Part shown: positions 9,315 through 17,250 of the stretch, in pieces
Layout of the letters: each line of letters opens with the position of its first letter
Position numbering within the stretch: position 1 is the stretch's first letter
Assembly (NCBI RefSeq): GCF_015101885.1
Contig: NZ_CP062941.1
Span: 2,542,001 to 2,606,000 of the forward strand
From: Massilia litorea
Lineage (GTDB): Bacteria > Pseudomonadota > Gammaproteobacteria > Burkholderiales > Burkholderiaceae_D
Direction of reading: 5' to 3'
Length of the DNA: 64,000 bases
Position numbers and translations under genes: made by a program
Notes under the pieces: model-generated
Databases searched by the model: none
What the model was told of the DNA's origin: nothing
What the model saw: the letters and a program-made list of their open reading frames with translations, nothing else

Positions 9315-9812
9315 TCAGCAGTCCGTCGCGTCGATGAAGGCGGCAATCATCGCCTCCAGTCCAGCCCGATCCTCATCCGAGAACCGATCCAGCACCGGAC
9401 TATCGATATCAAACACCCCGACCAGCTTGCCATCCTTGATCACCGGCAGCACGATCTCCGAGTTCGAGGCCGAATCGCAGGCGATATGCCCCGGAAACGC
9501 ATGCACGTCCGGCACCACGATGGTCTTGCGCTCGACGGCAGTGGTGCCGCAGACGCCGCGCCCGAACGGAATGCGCGCGCAGGCCGGCTTGCCCTGGAAG
9601 GGCCCGACCAGCAGATCCTGGCCTTCTCCCTTTTTCGACGGTACGGTCAAGTAAAAGCCGGCCCAGTTCAGGTCGGCGAGGGTGTCGTAGACGAGCGCGG
9701 AAAACTGGGAAGCGTTCGCGGTCAGGTCGCGTTCGCCCTCCAGCACGCTGACTACCTGGCGTACCAGCAGGTCGTAATCGGGACGGGTGCTGCGTTCTGG
9801 ATTGATGTGCAT
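9315..9812 (-). CDS. msrC: Free methionine-(R)-sulfoxide reductase (GAF domain)
   Basis: The 165-residue single GAF-domain protein carries the three cysteines that define fRMsr enzymes: Cys78 in GKPACARI, Cys88 in GRGVCGT and Cys112 in GHIACDSASNSEIV. The enzyme reduces free methionine-R-sulfoxide in the cytosol using thioredoxin and helps repair oxidative damage. Length and motifs match the E. coli protein formerly called YebR. The gene is monocistronic. A histidine kinase and an ASCH protein lie upstream on the same strand, but a gap of about 130 bases separates them. Confidence 0.93.
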   Translation of the reverse strand: MHINPERSTRPDYDLLVRQVVSVLEGERDLTANASQFSALVYDTLADLNWAGFYLTVPSKKGEGQDLLVGPFQGKPACARIPFGRGVCGTTAVERKTIVVPDVHAFPGHIACDSASNSEIVLPVIKDGKLVGVFDIDSPVLDRFSDEDRAGLEAMIAAFIDATDC

Positions 9813-9943
9813 GGACGGGTCGTGGAGCTGGACGAAAACCGCTATTTTACAGCCAGCACGCCTGACCTTGTACTGGCTTGGGATATACCGCGCATCGCAT
9901 TGCCATATCCCGGCCCGGGCTGGGCGCTCCGGCGCGAGCGCTG

Positions 9944-10327
9944 TTACCCATGTAGCAATTCGAAGTGCAGCGCCACGAACGCGAAGTCGTCATGCAGCTC
10001 CAGATGCGGCAAACAGCGCACGTGCACCTTCCGGAATTCCTCCGCGCTGGCAAAGGTCTCGCCGCGCCACACGGCTTCCGGTATGTCTCCGAAGCGGATG
10101 ATCTCCACCTTGGTCGCGCGGATGGTGCAGCGCAGGCGTCCGCGCAAGTCGAACACGTCGATGATGTCGCCCGCGGCGTAGCCGCCGTCGCCGAGTTCAC
10201 CATAGCCCTTGTAGTAATCCTCGACCGTGTCGGCGGTGACGGTCTTGCGGCCCGCGATCACGTCGCGCACCAGGCTGTCGTCGTCGGCGTCGGCGCCCCA
10301 GAACGTCAGCTTTTTTCGTCCGCTCAC
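9944..10327 (-). CDS. ASCH domain protein
   Basis: The 127-residue protein has a PUA-like ASCH fold: KLTFWG at the start, the core AGRKTVTAD (the G-x-K-T-x-T motif), AAGDIIDVFD, and the C-terminal strand DDFAFVALHFELL. ASCH proteins bind RNA or modified nucleosides (some are N4-acetylcytidine amidohydrolases); this one cannot be assigned further. The start is the GTG at 10327, whose GTGA overlaps the stop of the upstream histidine kinase by four bases, so translation is probably coupled. The open frame continues further upstream in the antisense of the kinase, but that part is not protein-like. Confidence 0.8.
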   Translation of the reverse strand: MSGRKKLTFWGADADDDSLVRDVIAGRKTVTADTVEDYYKGYGELGDGGYAAGDIIDVFDLRGRLRCTIRATKVEIIRFGDIPEAVWRGETFASAEEFRKVHVRCLPHLELHDDFAFVALHFELLHG

Positions 10328-12507
10328 GGCATCACCGCAGTGCTGTCCGCCACCGCGCGCTCCAGGTCCTCGAGCGAGGCCGGTTTGGTCAGGTGCAGGT
10401 CGAAGCCGGCGCCGGCCGCGCGTTCGACGTCGGCCTTCTGGCCGTAGCCGGTCAGCGCCACCAGCCGCGGCGCGCCGCCCAGTCGGCGGATTGCGGCGGC
10501 GAGCGCATAGCCATCCATGTCGGGCAGGCCGATGTCGAGGATGGCGACCTCTGGCCGGTGGCGTGCGCACAGCGCCAGCGCGGCCGCCGCCGTGTGCGCG
10601 ACCTGCACCGTGTGGCCGAACTGTTCCAGGATCTGCGCCGTCGTCGCAGCCGCGTCGACATTGTCGTCGACAACCAGCACCTGCCTGCCGCTGGTGGCCT
10701 GCACCGGTTCCGCTGCCGGCAGCGGCGCCTGGGCGTCGATCAGCGGCAGCTCGACGACGAAGCGGCTGCCCGTACCGGGACCGTCGCTGTGCGCCCACAC
10801 GCGCCCGCCATGCAGTTCGACGATCTTGCGCACGATGGCCAGGCCCAGTCCCAGGCCGCCCGTGATGCGGGCCACCTGTTGCGGCGCCTGGTAAAACGGC
10901 TCGAACACGCGCGCCAGCAGTTCCGGCCCCATGCCGATGCCGTCGTCGCTTACCTCCAGGCGCGCCGTATGCCCGTCGGCGCGCAGGACGACGCGGGTCG
11001 CGCCCTCGCCGAAGCGCTCGGCGTTCGACAGCAGGTTGTTCAGTACCTGCGCCAGGCGGCTCTCGTCGCCCTGCACCCAGAGCGTGTCCGGCACCGTCAG
11101 CTCGACCGGCCGTCCCGGGCGGCTGGTGGCGGTGTGATACACCACGTCGGCCAGGTTCAGCGGGCGCAGGTCGAGCTGCATCTTGCCGGAGGTGATCCGT
11201 GACACGTCGAGCAGGTCATCCACCAGGCGTTTCAGGTGGTTCACCTGGCGCCGCATGATGGTGCGTTCGCGCAGGCTGGCGCCGTCGGCGCGCAGGTCCA
11301 TCAGGTCGAGCGAGGCGACGATCGGGCTCAATGGGTTGCGCAGTTCGTGCCCGAGCACGGCGAGGAATTCGTCCTTCACCAGGCTGGCGCCGCGGCTGGC
11401 GGACAGGGCTTCTTCGAGCGAGGCGAGCAGGCGCGAGCGCTCCTGCTCGTGCCGCGCGTGCTGCGCGGCGGCGGCCTCCAGCGCCCGGCCCATGAGCGCA
11501 ACCTCGCGGATGCGCGAGGGCGCGACCTCGACCTGCTTGCCGGCGCCGAGGGCGGCGGCCCCGCGTTCGAGGTTGGCGAAGCTGCGCGCGATGCGGGTCG
11601 AGAGCAGGGAAGCGATGCCGATGCAGGCCAGCAGCGAGGCCGCCAGGCCCCAGCCGTACAGGGTGATGCCCTTCAGTGAAACGGGGCCGATGGCGGGCTT
11701 CGGCACGCTCACCGCCACCGTCCAGCCATGACGCGATATCCGCGTGAAGGCGCTGCTCATGCTTGCGCCATCGAGGTTGACGGTGTCGCCGGTGCCCTCG
11801 ACTCCCTTGTCGCGCATGAGCTTTGCCAGCCCGGGACCGGGCGCGGTGGCGACCCGCTTGTCCTGTTCTTTCGAGCGCGCCACGATGGAGCCGAAGGCGT
11901 CGATGATGGAGATGATGGAATCGGCGGGTGCCTGCTGGCGCTTGACGACGCCCAGGATGCGGTCGGGCTTGATGACGGCGGTCAGCGCATACAGCCGGCC
12001 CGCCTCGTCGCGGATCGGCACCCGCACCGGGAAGGCCACGCGGCCGCGCTGGCCGCGCGTGACTTGCCCGACCAGGGGCCGCTGCACGGCGAGCAGCTGG
12101 CGCAGGCTTTCGGGATCGGTTATGTGGCCCGCGGCCGCGCCGTAGGGATCGGTGGTGCGAAACAGGATGTTGCCCTTGGCATCGGCCAGGATGATCGCCA
12201 GCCACTCGGGCTGGGCCTTGACCTGGTCGCGCGCGATATCGTAGAAGGACCGCAGGTCGCCGGCGCCGATGGCCGGCGAACGCGCCAGGCTGGCCAGCGT
12301 CGCGATCGAACCGTCGAGTTCCGCATCGACCGCGCTCGACAGGGCCCGCGCCACGTCGAGCATGGCCCGGTCCTGTTCGCGCTGCTGGTACTGGCTGGCC
12401 GTGTGGACCGACCACAGGCCCAATAGGGCCAGCGGCAGCAGGCTGATCCCGCTGAGCAGGACCAGCAGTCGACGCAAGGAGAGGGCCAAACCAGGGGACG
12501 ACCGCAT
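10324..12507 (-). CDS. Membrane hybrid sensor histidine kinase with receiver domain
   Basis: The 727-residue protein has TM1 (about 11-33), a periplasmic sensor of Cache type (about 35-275), TM2 (about 281-303), a short linker, then HisKA with phospho-acceptor His387 (VLGHELRNPLSPIV). The HATPase domain follows (N box LNNLLSNAERF, G boxes DDGIGMG and GGLGLGL). A C-terminal receiver domain carries Asp658 in AILDIGLPDMDGY. No partner response regulator with an output domain is nearby; the next gene is an ASCH protein overlapping by four bases. Signal and output are unknown. ATG start at 12507. Confidence 0.93.
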   Translation of the reverse strand: MRSSPGLALSLRRLLVLLSGISLLPLALLGLWSVHTASQYQQREQDRAMLDVARALSSAVDAELDGSIATLASLARSPAIGAGDLRSFYDIARDQVKAQPEWLAIILADAKGNILFRTTDPYGAAAGHITDPESLRQLLAVQRPLVGQVTRGQRGRVAFPVRVPIRDEAGRLYALTAVIKPDRILGVVKRQQAPADSIISIIDAFGSIVARSKEQDKRVATAPGPGLAKLMRDKGVEGTGDTVNLDGASMSSAFTRISRHGWTVAVSVPKPAIGPVSLKGITLYGWGLAASLLACIGIASLLSTRIARSFANLERGAAALGAGKQVEVAPSRIREVALMGRALEAAAAQHARHEQERSRLLASLEEALSASRGASLVKDEFLAVLGHELRNPLSPIVASLDLMDLRADGASLRERTIMRRQVNHLKRLVDDLLDVSRITSGKMQLDLRPLNLADVVYHTATSRPGRPVELTVPDTLWVQGDESRLAQVLNNLLSNAERFGEGATRVVLRADGHTARLEVSDDGIGMGPELLARVFEPFYQAPQQVARITGGLGLGLAIVRKIVELHGGRVWAHSDGPGTGSRFVVELPLIDAQAPLPAAEPVQATSGRQVLVVDDNVDAAATTAQILEQFGHTVQVAHTAAAALALCARHRPEVAILDIGLPDMDGYALAAAIRRLGGAPRLVALTGYGQKADVERAAGAGFDLHLTKPASLEDLERAVADSTAVMP

Positions 12508-12642
12508 GACATGACTTTTTGGTAAAAAGGCATTATACGGTCAAAGCAGGGCCTGGCTTTCCTCAGGCACCGGGGGAATATCTGTTTACAGCGGCGGCAG
12601 CGCAGGCCCGCCGGCGCAAAGGCCGGGGGCCGCAGGGCATCG

Positions 12643-13383
12643 TCATTGCGGCGATGGGCTGCTCATGAGCCGTTCACCGAGCGCACGCAGCAGGCTGGCG
12701 CCATCGCCGTGCCAGGCGCTGCCGTGCATGCATGCCAGGGTGCCGGGCGATTCGGCGGCCAGGTGTTCGATCAGCTGCCGCGTATTGGTCGAATGCGAAA
12801 AATAATCCATGGGCTGGCGAAATGCTTCGCTGTTCTCCAGGATGTCGTCGCCGGTCAATGCGGCGACACCCGTGCCGCCCTGGGTGAACAGATCGCCGCA
12901 GAACAGCGTTTTGGTCCGGGTATCCATCAGGAAGCCCGTTTCCCAGCCATGGGGCAAATGCGGTGCGTCGAGCCACTTGACCGCACGTTTGCCCAGCACG
13001 AGCTCGGTGCCGTCGCCCATTGCGTGGGCGGGCCGGTCCGCGAAATCGTTGACCGAGACCATGGCCGCCACCCGGCTACACAAGGGAACGGATTGCGGAG
13101 CGGCCGCCAGCCACTCGTTGATCGAACCGCATTCATCCGCTTCGAAATGCGAGAGGGCAATGAACCGCAGTTGGGTGACGGGAATGACGCTTTCGACCGC
13201 CTCCCTCACCAGGGGAAACATCTTTCTCGGCCCTGTATGAAACAGAAGCGGCTGGTCATCCACGACCAGGTACTGGTTGAATGAAAACCCGCCCGGTACC
13301 AGGCCCACCGGCGTATTGATGCGATAGACGCCGTCGGCGATCTCATGAACATTGGTACCGGCAGCTACATTGGTAATGGCCAT
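12643..13383 (-). CDS. Metallo-beta-lactamase fold protein of the flavodiiron (ODP) type
   Basis: The 246-residue MBL-fold protein has the metal ligands of oxygen-binding diiron proteins: His79-x-Glu81-x-Asp83 in SHFEADEC, a histidine in PHLPHGW (142 or 145), Asp164 in FCGDLF and His220 in CMHGSAWHG. It lacks the flavodoxin domain of full flavodiiron proteins. A role in handling oxygen or NO, or as an oxidoreductase, is plausible but unproven. The start at 13383 has a GGAG site; the longer open frame begins in poor sequence. It follows the SnoaL-like gene by 31 bases and is probably in the same operon, under the divergent TetR. Confidence 0.82.
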   Translation of the reverse strand: MAITNVAAGTNVHEIADGVYRINTPVGLVPGGFSFNQYLVVDDQPLLFHTGPRKMFPLVREAVESVIPVTQLRFIALSHFEADECGSINEWLAAAPQSVPLCSRVAAMVSVNDFADRPAHAMGDGTELVLGKRAVKWLDAPHLPHGWETGFLMDTRTKTLFCGDLFTQGGTGVAALTGDDILENSEAFRQPMDYFSHSTNTRQLIEHLAAESPGTLACMHGSAWHGDGASLLRALGERLMSSPSPQ

Positions 13384-13414
13384 TTCAAGCTCCAGGCAAA
13401 GACGACAAGCGTGT

Positions 13415-13864
13415 TCAGGCCGGGACGGCGACCGGCTCGACCGGCGCCGACAGCTGCCGGATAATCGCTGCCTGGTCGAGCCAGACATTTTCGCGCCTGA
13501 TCCTGCCGTCTGCGGCGACTTCGAAAATGTGCAGGATCCGGAAACTGAGCGGCCTGCCGTGGCCGGGAATGCCCATCGGGTTGCCGACGGCCCGCCCGTG
13601 CCAGATACTCTCGTCCACGACGAAGTCTTCCCCGTACAGGCGCTTGACGGGCGTTACCTTTTCGCCCGCAAGGTCTGCGAACATCTGGTCATAGAATGCC
13701 CGCGCTGCCTGCTTGTCGCGCGAGACGCCGGCCGGCCAGCCCACCAGGTCGTGGGTGAGATCGTCTACCAGCGTGGACAGCACACCGTCGACATCGTCCT
13801 CCGCCTCATAGCGGAAATGCCGGTCGATCAGTGAATCGAATTGAGATTGTGTCAACACAGCCAT
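13415..13864 (-). CDS. SnoaL-like (NTF2 fold) protein
   Basis: The 149-residue protein has an NTF2/SnoaL-like fold: it opens SQFDSLIDRHFRYEAEDDVDGVLSTLVDD and ends with the strand pair LSFRILHIFEVAADGRIRRENVWLD. Such proteins are polyketide cyclases, isomerases or ester hydrolases acting on small molecules. The start at 13864 is supported by AGGA upstream. It is the first gene of a two-gene operon with the diiron MBL protein. The promoter region contains a 26-bp palindrome and a divergent TetR gene, so expression is probably induced by a small ligand. Confidence 0.75.
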   Translation of the reverse strand: MAVLTQSQFDSLIDRHFRYEAEDDVDGVLSTLVDDLTHDLVGWPAGVSRDKQAARAFYDQMFADLAGEKVTPVKRLYGEDFVVDESIWHGRAVGNPMGIPGHGRPLSFRILHIFEVAADGRIRRENVWLDQAAIIRQLSAPVEPVAVPA

Positions 13865-13903
13865 GATTTTTTCCTGAATATGTGTAGAAAAGCCTCGTTT
13901 GGC

Positions 13904-13909
13904 TATAAT
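13904..13909 (+). promoter_or_regulatory. -10 element of the divergent TetR promoter
   Basis: A consensus TATAAT lies three bases before the operator palindrome, so a repressor on the palindrome would sit over the transcription start. The reverse complement overlaps a TATTAT that could serve the minus-strand operon. No good -35 is visible for either. Confidence 0.5.
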
Positions 13910-13911
13910 AA

Positions 13912-13937
13912 ACAGGTGTCTCATATGAGACGCCTGT
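13912..13937. promoter_or_regulatory. TetR operator, near-perfect 26-bp palindrome
   Basis: The left arm ACAGGTGTCTCAT and right arm ATGAGACGCCTGT match at 12 of 13 pairs. The site lies between the divergent SnoaL/MBL operon and the TetR gene, just downstream of TATAAT. It is an excellent candidate for the binding site of the adjacent regulator. Confidence 0.75.
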
Positions 13938-13951
13938 CTTATTTTTAGACC

Positions 13952-14605
13952 ATGCCAAACCAAACGTCAAGCGCCATCCAGCCGCCTTCCACGGTATCGC
14001 GCACCAATCTCCAGGCGGGGCGGGCCAGCCAGAAACAGCGCACTTACCAGGCGCTGCTCGATGCCGCACTCGTTTTAAGCGAGGCCGGGCAGCAGCCGAC
14101 GCTGCAGGACATCGCCAGGAAGGCCATGGTGTCGCGCGCCACCGCCTACCGCTACTTTCCTTCGGTCGATGCACTCATCCATGAAGCCTATTTTGGGCGC
14201 GGCGTCGTCCCGCTCGATGAAGTGATGGCGCCCGGCGCCGAGCCGGTGCAGGCGGCCGGGCGCGCTGCCGACGCCATGAACCGGCTGCTGCTGGGGGACG
14301 AGGCGGGGGTGCATATCGTCGAGCGCGCCTTCATGCAGATGTGGCTGGACAATGCCTCGGAGGAGCGGCCCGCACGGATGGCAAGGCGGATGAACTACAT
14401 CGATCCGATTGTGGCCAGTCTCGCCGACCGGCTCGATGACGCCGCCAGGTCGCGCTTGCGCACGGCCCTGGCGATGACGATGGGGACGGAAGCGATATTG
14501 GCGATGCGCGACGTTGCGGGCGCATCGAGGGAAGAGGCCGTGGCCGCGAGCATCTGGGCGGCCCAGTCGCTGGTACGCCAGGCACTGGCCGAAGCAGGCC
14601 GCTAA
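13952..14605 (+). CDS. TetR-family transcriptional regulator
   Basis: The 217-residue regulator has a disordered first 25 residues, then a TetR helix-turn-helix (ALLDAALVLSEAGQQPTLQDIARKAMVSRATAYRYFPS, about 35-72) and a helical C-terminal ligand domain. It faces the SnoaL/MBL operon across an 87-base region holding a 26-bp palindrome, so it probably represses that operon and itself. The ligand is unknown. Confidence 0.88.
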   Translation: MPNQTSSAIQPPSTVSRTNLQAGRASQKQRTYQALLDAALVLSEAGQQPTLQDIARKAMVSRATAYRYFPSVDALIHEAYFGRGVVPLDEVMAPGAEPVQAAGRAADAMNRLLLGDEAGVHIVERAFMQMWLDNASEERPARMARRMNYIDPIVASLADRLDDAARSRLRTALAMTMGTEAILAMRDVAGASREEAVAASIWAAQSLVRQALAEAGR

Positions 14606-14614
14606 GTACCCTGC

Positions 14615-15469
14615 CTAGCCGATGAACGAATCGAACTGCATGTCGAATTCCTGCAGCGCCTTCTGCGCGTTCTGCATCTTCTTGCGGAATTCCGGCCCAC
14701 GCTGCAGCGCCAGGCCCACGGCCAGCACGTCGATCACGACCAGGTAGGCCAGGCGCGCAGAGATCGGCGTGTAGGGGTCGATGTTAAACACCAGGTCGAT
14801 CGGAATCAGCACGGACGCCATGTCCGCCAGCGGGGTGCCCGACGGCGCCAGCACGATCACGTCGGCCCCGCCGCGGCGCGCCAGTTTGGCGGAGCGCACC
14901 AGCTGCGGATTGTTACCGCGCTGCGAGATCGCCACCACCGCATCGCCTTCGCGCAGCAGGGCGGCCGCGATCGAATGGATCGCCGGGTCGGCGTAAGCGA
15001 CGGTGGGCACGCCCGAGCGGAAGAATTTGTGCTGGGCGTCGGCGGCGACGATGCCGGACGTGCCCTGGCCGTAGAACTCGATTTTCTTGGCACGCGACAG
15101 GATGTCGAGCGCCTTTTGCACCGACTCGGCATTCAGGTTGTTGCGCAGGTCGAGCAGGGTGTTGATCGAGCGGCTGCAGATTTTGTTCACCAGGTCCGCC
15201 GCGAGATCGTCCTGGGCCGGCTGCTCGTTCGCGCTCGGCAAAGCCAGCGCCAGTCCCTGCGCCAGTTTCAGCTTGAACTCGTGCCAGCCGTCGTAACCGA
15301 GCGTGCGGCAAAAGCGCACGACGGTCGGCTCCGACACTTGCGCGCTCTTCGCCAGCGCCGTGATGTTCTGGCTGACGGTGGCGGCGGGCGCTTCCAGCAC
15401 GGCCAGCGCGACTTTTCTCTCGGACTTCGAGAGCGAATCGAGCTGGGTGCGGATCGAGTCGAGCAGCAT
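14615..15469 (-). CDS. hexR: HexR: RpiR-family regulator of glucose catabolism
   Basis: The 284-residue protein has an N-terminal RpiR helix-turn-helix (residues 1-77, with ITALAKSAQVSEPTVVRFCRTLGYDGWHEF) and a C-terminal SIS sugar-phosphate domain (about 115-260, including IEFYGQGTSGIVAADAQHKFFRSGV). The known family member HexR binds 2-keto-3-deoxy-6-phosphogluconate and represses Entner-Doudoroff genes. Placement four bases after zwf in the same operon, next to pgi, edd and eda, and the shared boxes upstream of zwf, pgi and edd make HexR the best reading. Confidence 0.92.
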   Translation of the reverse strand: MLLDSIRTQLDSLSKSERKVALAVLEAPAATVSQNITALAKSAQVSEPTVVRFCRTLGYDGWHEFKLKLAQGLALALPSANEQPAQDDLAADLVNKICSRSINTLLDLRNNLNAESVQKALDILSRAKKIEFYGQGTSGIVAADAQHKFFRSGVPTVAYADPAIHSIAAALLREGDAVVAISQRGNNPQLVRSAKLARRGGADVIVLAPSGTPLADMASVLIPIDLVFNIDPYTPISARLAYLVVIDVLAVGLALQRGPEFRKKMQNAQKALQEFDMQFDSFIG

Positions 15470-15473
15470 CGGG

Positions 15474-16949
15474 TCAGTCCTCGGGTAGCGCTTCTTCGCG
15501 CCACTGCAGGCCGTCGCGGCCGATCAGGGCGGAGGATGCGGCAGGGCCCCAGGTGCCGGAGGCATACGGCACCGGCGCGGTGTCGTCCTGCTCCCAGTGG
15601 TCGAGGATGGGCTCGACCCATTCCCAGGCCGCTTCCAGCTCGTCGCCGCGCATGAACAGGGTCAGCTGGCCGCGCAGGACGTCGAGCAGCAGGCGCTCGT
15701 AGGCTTCCATGCGCGGCGCCTTGAACTGCTCGCGGAAATCGAGTTCGAGTTCCGCCTGCTTCAAACGCATGGAATCGCCCGGGGTCTTCGCCATCAGGTT
15801 CAGCGACAAACCCTCGTCCGGCTGCAGGCGGATCACCAGGCTGTTCGGCTGGAAGCTCGACGTCGGCTGATTGAAAATCGAATGCGGGATCTGTTTAAAA
15901 CGCACGACGATCTCGGCCAGGCGGTCGGCCATGCGCTTGCCGGTGCGCAGGTAGAAGGGCACGCCTGCCCAGCGCCAGGTGTCGATCTCGGCCTTCATGG
16001 CGACGAAGGTCTCGGTTTTCGACTGCTTCGGTGCATCCGGCTCGTCGCGGTAGCTCGGCACGGCCTTGCCGTCCACGAAACCGCCGCGGTACTGGCCGCG
16101 CACGATGTTTTGCGCCAGCGTGGTCGGCGTGAAGCGTTTCAGCGAACGCAGCACCTGCAGCTTGGCGTCGCGCACGGCGTCCGGGGAAATCGAGGTCGGC
16201 GGCTCCATCGCGACGATGCACAGCAGTTGCAGCAGGTGGTTCTGCAGCATGTCGCGCAGGGCGCCCGAGTTGTCGTAGTAGCCGAGGCGGTTGCCCACGC
16301 CGATCTTCTCGGCGATCGTGATCTGCACGTCGGAGATCCATTCGCGGCGCCACAATGGCTCGAACAGGACGTTCCCGAAGCGCAGCGCCAGCAGGTTCTG
16401 TACGGTCTCCTTGCCGAGGTAGTGGTCGATCCGGTAGATCTGCGATTCGGCGAAGACCTTGCCCACATCAAGGTTGATCTGCTTGGCGGATTCCAGGTCG
16501 CGCCCGAGCGGCTTTTCCAGCACCACGCGCGAGCTTGGGGTCGCCAGGCCGGTGGCGGCCAGGTTGTCGCAGATCTGGGCGAACAGGTGGGGCGGGGTGG
16601 CCAGGTAGTAGACGCGCGTGATCGCGTCGTCCTTGCGGAGGACTTCGACCAGCGGGCCGAAGGTATCGGCGTCGGTGGCGTCCAGGTCGATATACGTGAT
16701 GCGCTCGAGGAAGTGCTGCCACTTGTTCTCGTCGACGCTGTCCTGGTCCTTGATGTGCTGCTTCGAGTGGCTGTCGACGAAGTTCAGGAATTCGTCCTGC
16801 GGCATCTTGTCGCGGCCCACGCAGATGATGCGTGCGCTGGCGGGCAGGTCGCTGGCGACATCGCGTGCATACATTGCAGGCAGCAGCTTGCGCATTGCAA
16901 GGTCGCCGCTGCCACCAAAGAGGACGAGGTCGAAATCGGAAATTGCCAT
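15474..16949 (-). CDS. zwf: Glucose-6-phosphate 1-dehydrogenase
   Basis: The 491-residue enzyme oxidises glucose-6-phosphate to 6-phosphoglucono-lactone with NADP, the entry to the pentose phosphate and Entner-Doudoroff routes. It has the nucleotide loop LFGGSGDLA (residues 10-18), EKPLGRD and the active-site signature RIDHYLGKE (173-181). The start at 16949 gives the usual family length and N-terminus; the open frame reaches over 100 codons further upstream, but that part covers the REP region. First gene of zwf-hexR, with two HexR-type boxes in front. Confidence 0.97.
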   Translation of the reverse strand: MAISDFDLVLFGGSGDLAMRKLLPAMYARDVASDLPASARIICVGRDKMPQDEFLNFVDSHSKQHIKDQDSVDENKWQHFLERITYIDLDATDADTFGPLVEVLRKDDAITRVYYLATPPHLFAQICDNLAATGLATPSSRVVLEKPLGRDLESAKQINLDVGKVFAESQIYRIDHYLGKETVQNLLALRFGNVLFEPLWRREWISDVQITIAEKIGVGNRLGYYDNSGALRDMLQNHLLQLLCIVAMEPPTSISPDAVRDAKLQVLRSLKRFTPTTLAQNIVRGQYRGGFVDGKAVPSYRDEPDAPKQSKTETFVAMKAEIDTWRWAGVPFYLRTGKRMADRLAEIVVRFKQIPHSIFNQPTSSFQPNSLVIRLQPDEGLSLNLMAKTPGDSMRLKQAELELDFREQFKAPRMEAYERLLLDVLRGQLTLFMRGDELEAAWEWVEPILDHWEQDDTAPVPYASGTWGPAASSALIGRDGLQWREEALPED

Positions 16950-16986
16950 AGTGTGGTCAGTCGCAGATAGTGAGAAGGGCAGTGCA

Positions 16987-17001
16987 TGTAAATTTACTAC
17001 A
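16987..17001 (-). promoter_or_regulatory. HexR-type box A upstream of zwf
   Basis: The minus strand reads TGTAGTAAATTTACA, 38 bases before the zwf start codon. The core GTAAATTTAC is a perfect palindrome. Similar boxes lie in front of pgi and edd. HexR sites known in proteobacteria have TGTA...TACA arms, so this is a strong candidate operator. Confidence 0.72.
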
Positions 17002-17018
17002 TGAATATGCTCTTGGCA

Positions 17019-17033
17019 AGAAACTCTACTACG
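17019..17033 (-). promoter_or_regulatory. HexR-type box B upstream of zwf (degenerate)
   Basis: The minus strand reads CGTAGTAGAGTTTCT, in the same orientation as box A and about three helical turns away. It matches the shared pattern in the left arm but is weaker in the right arm, so it may be an auxiliary site. Confidence 0.45.
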
Positions 17034-17078
17034 TGAATGCGGTTTATGGTGCCACAAGCGTGGCGAACGGCGCGTTCG

Positions 17079-17241
17079 CGTAGGGTGGGCGGCTCCACCA
17101 TGCCGCCTGATCAGCGAAGAGATTTGCGCCGCCCACGCGTTCGACGCACGGATGAATACCGCGACAGTTTTCGGCCGGTTGAACGCGTGGGCGGCGTCGA
17201 GGCCGCGTAAGCGCAAGCCGGCGGGTGGAGCCGCCCACCAT
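17079..17241. repeat. REP pair, copies 4 and 5, between zwf and the lactonase gene
   Basis: Copy 4 (17079-17143) has arms CGTAGGGTGGGCGGC and GCCGCCCACGCG separated by about 38 bases. Copy 5 (17181-17241) is inverted, with arms GAACGCGTGGGCGGC and GCCGCCCACC. The two copies are longer-looped than the others. Together with the HexR boxes they fill the space between zwf and the SMP-30 gene; no gene is seen there. Confidence 0.75.
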
Positions 17242-17250
17242 GTGAAACGA

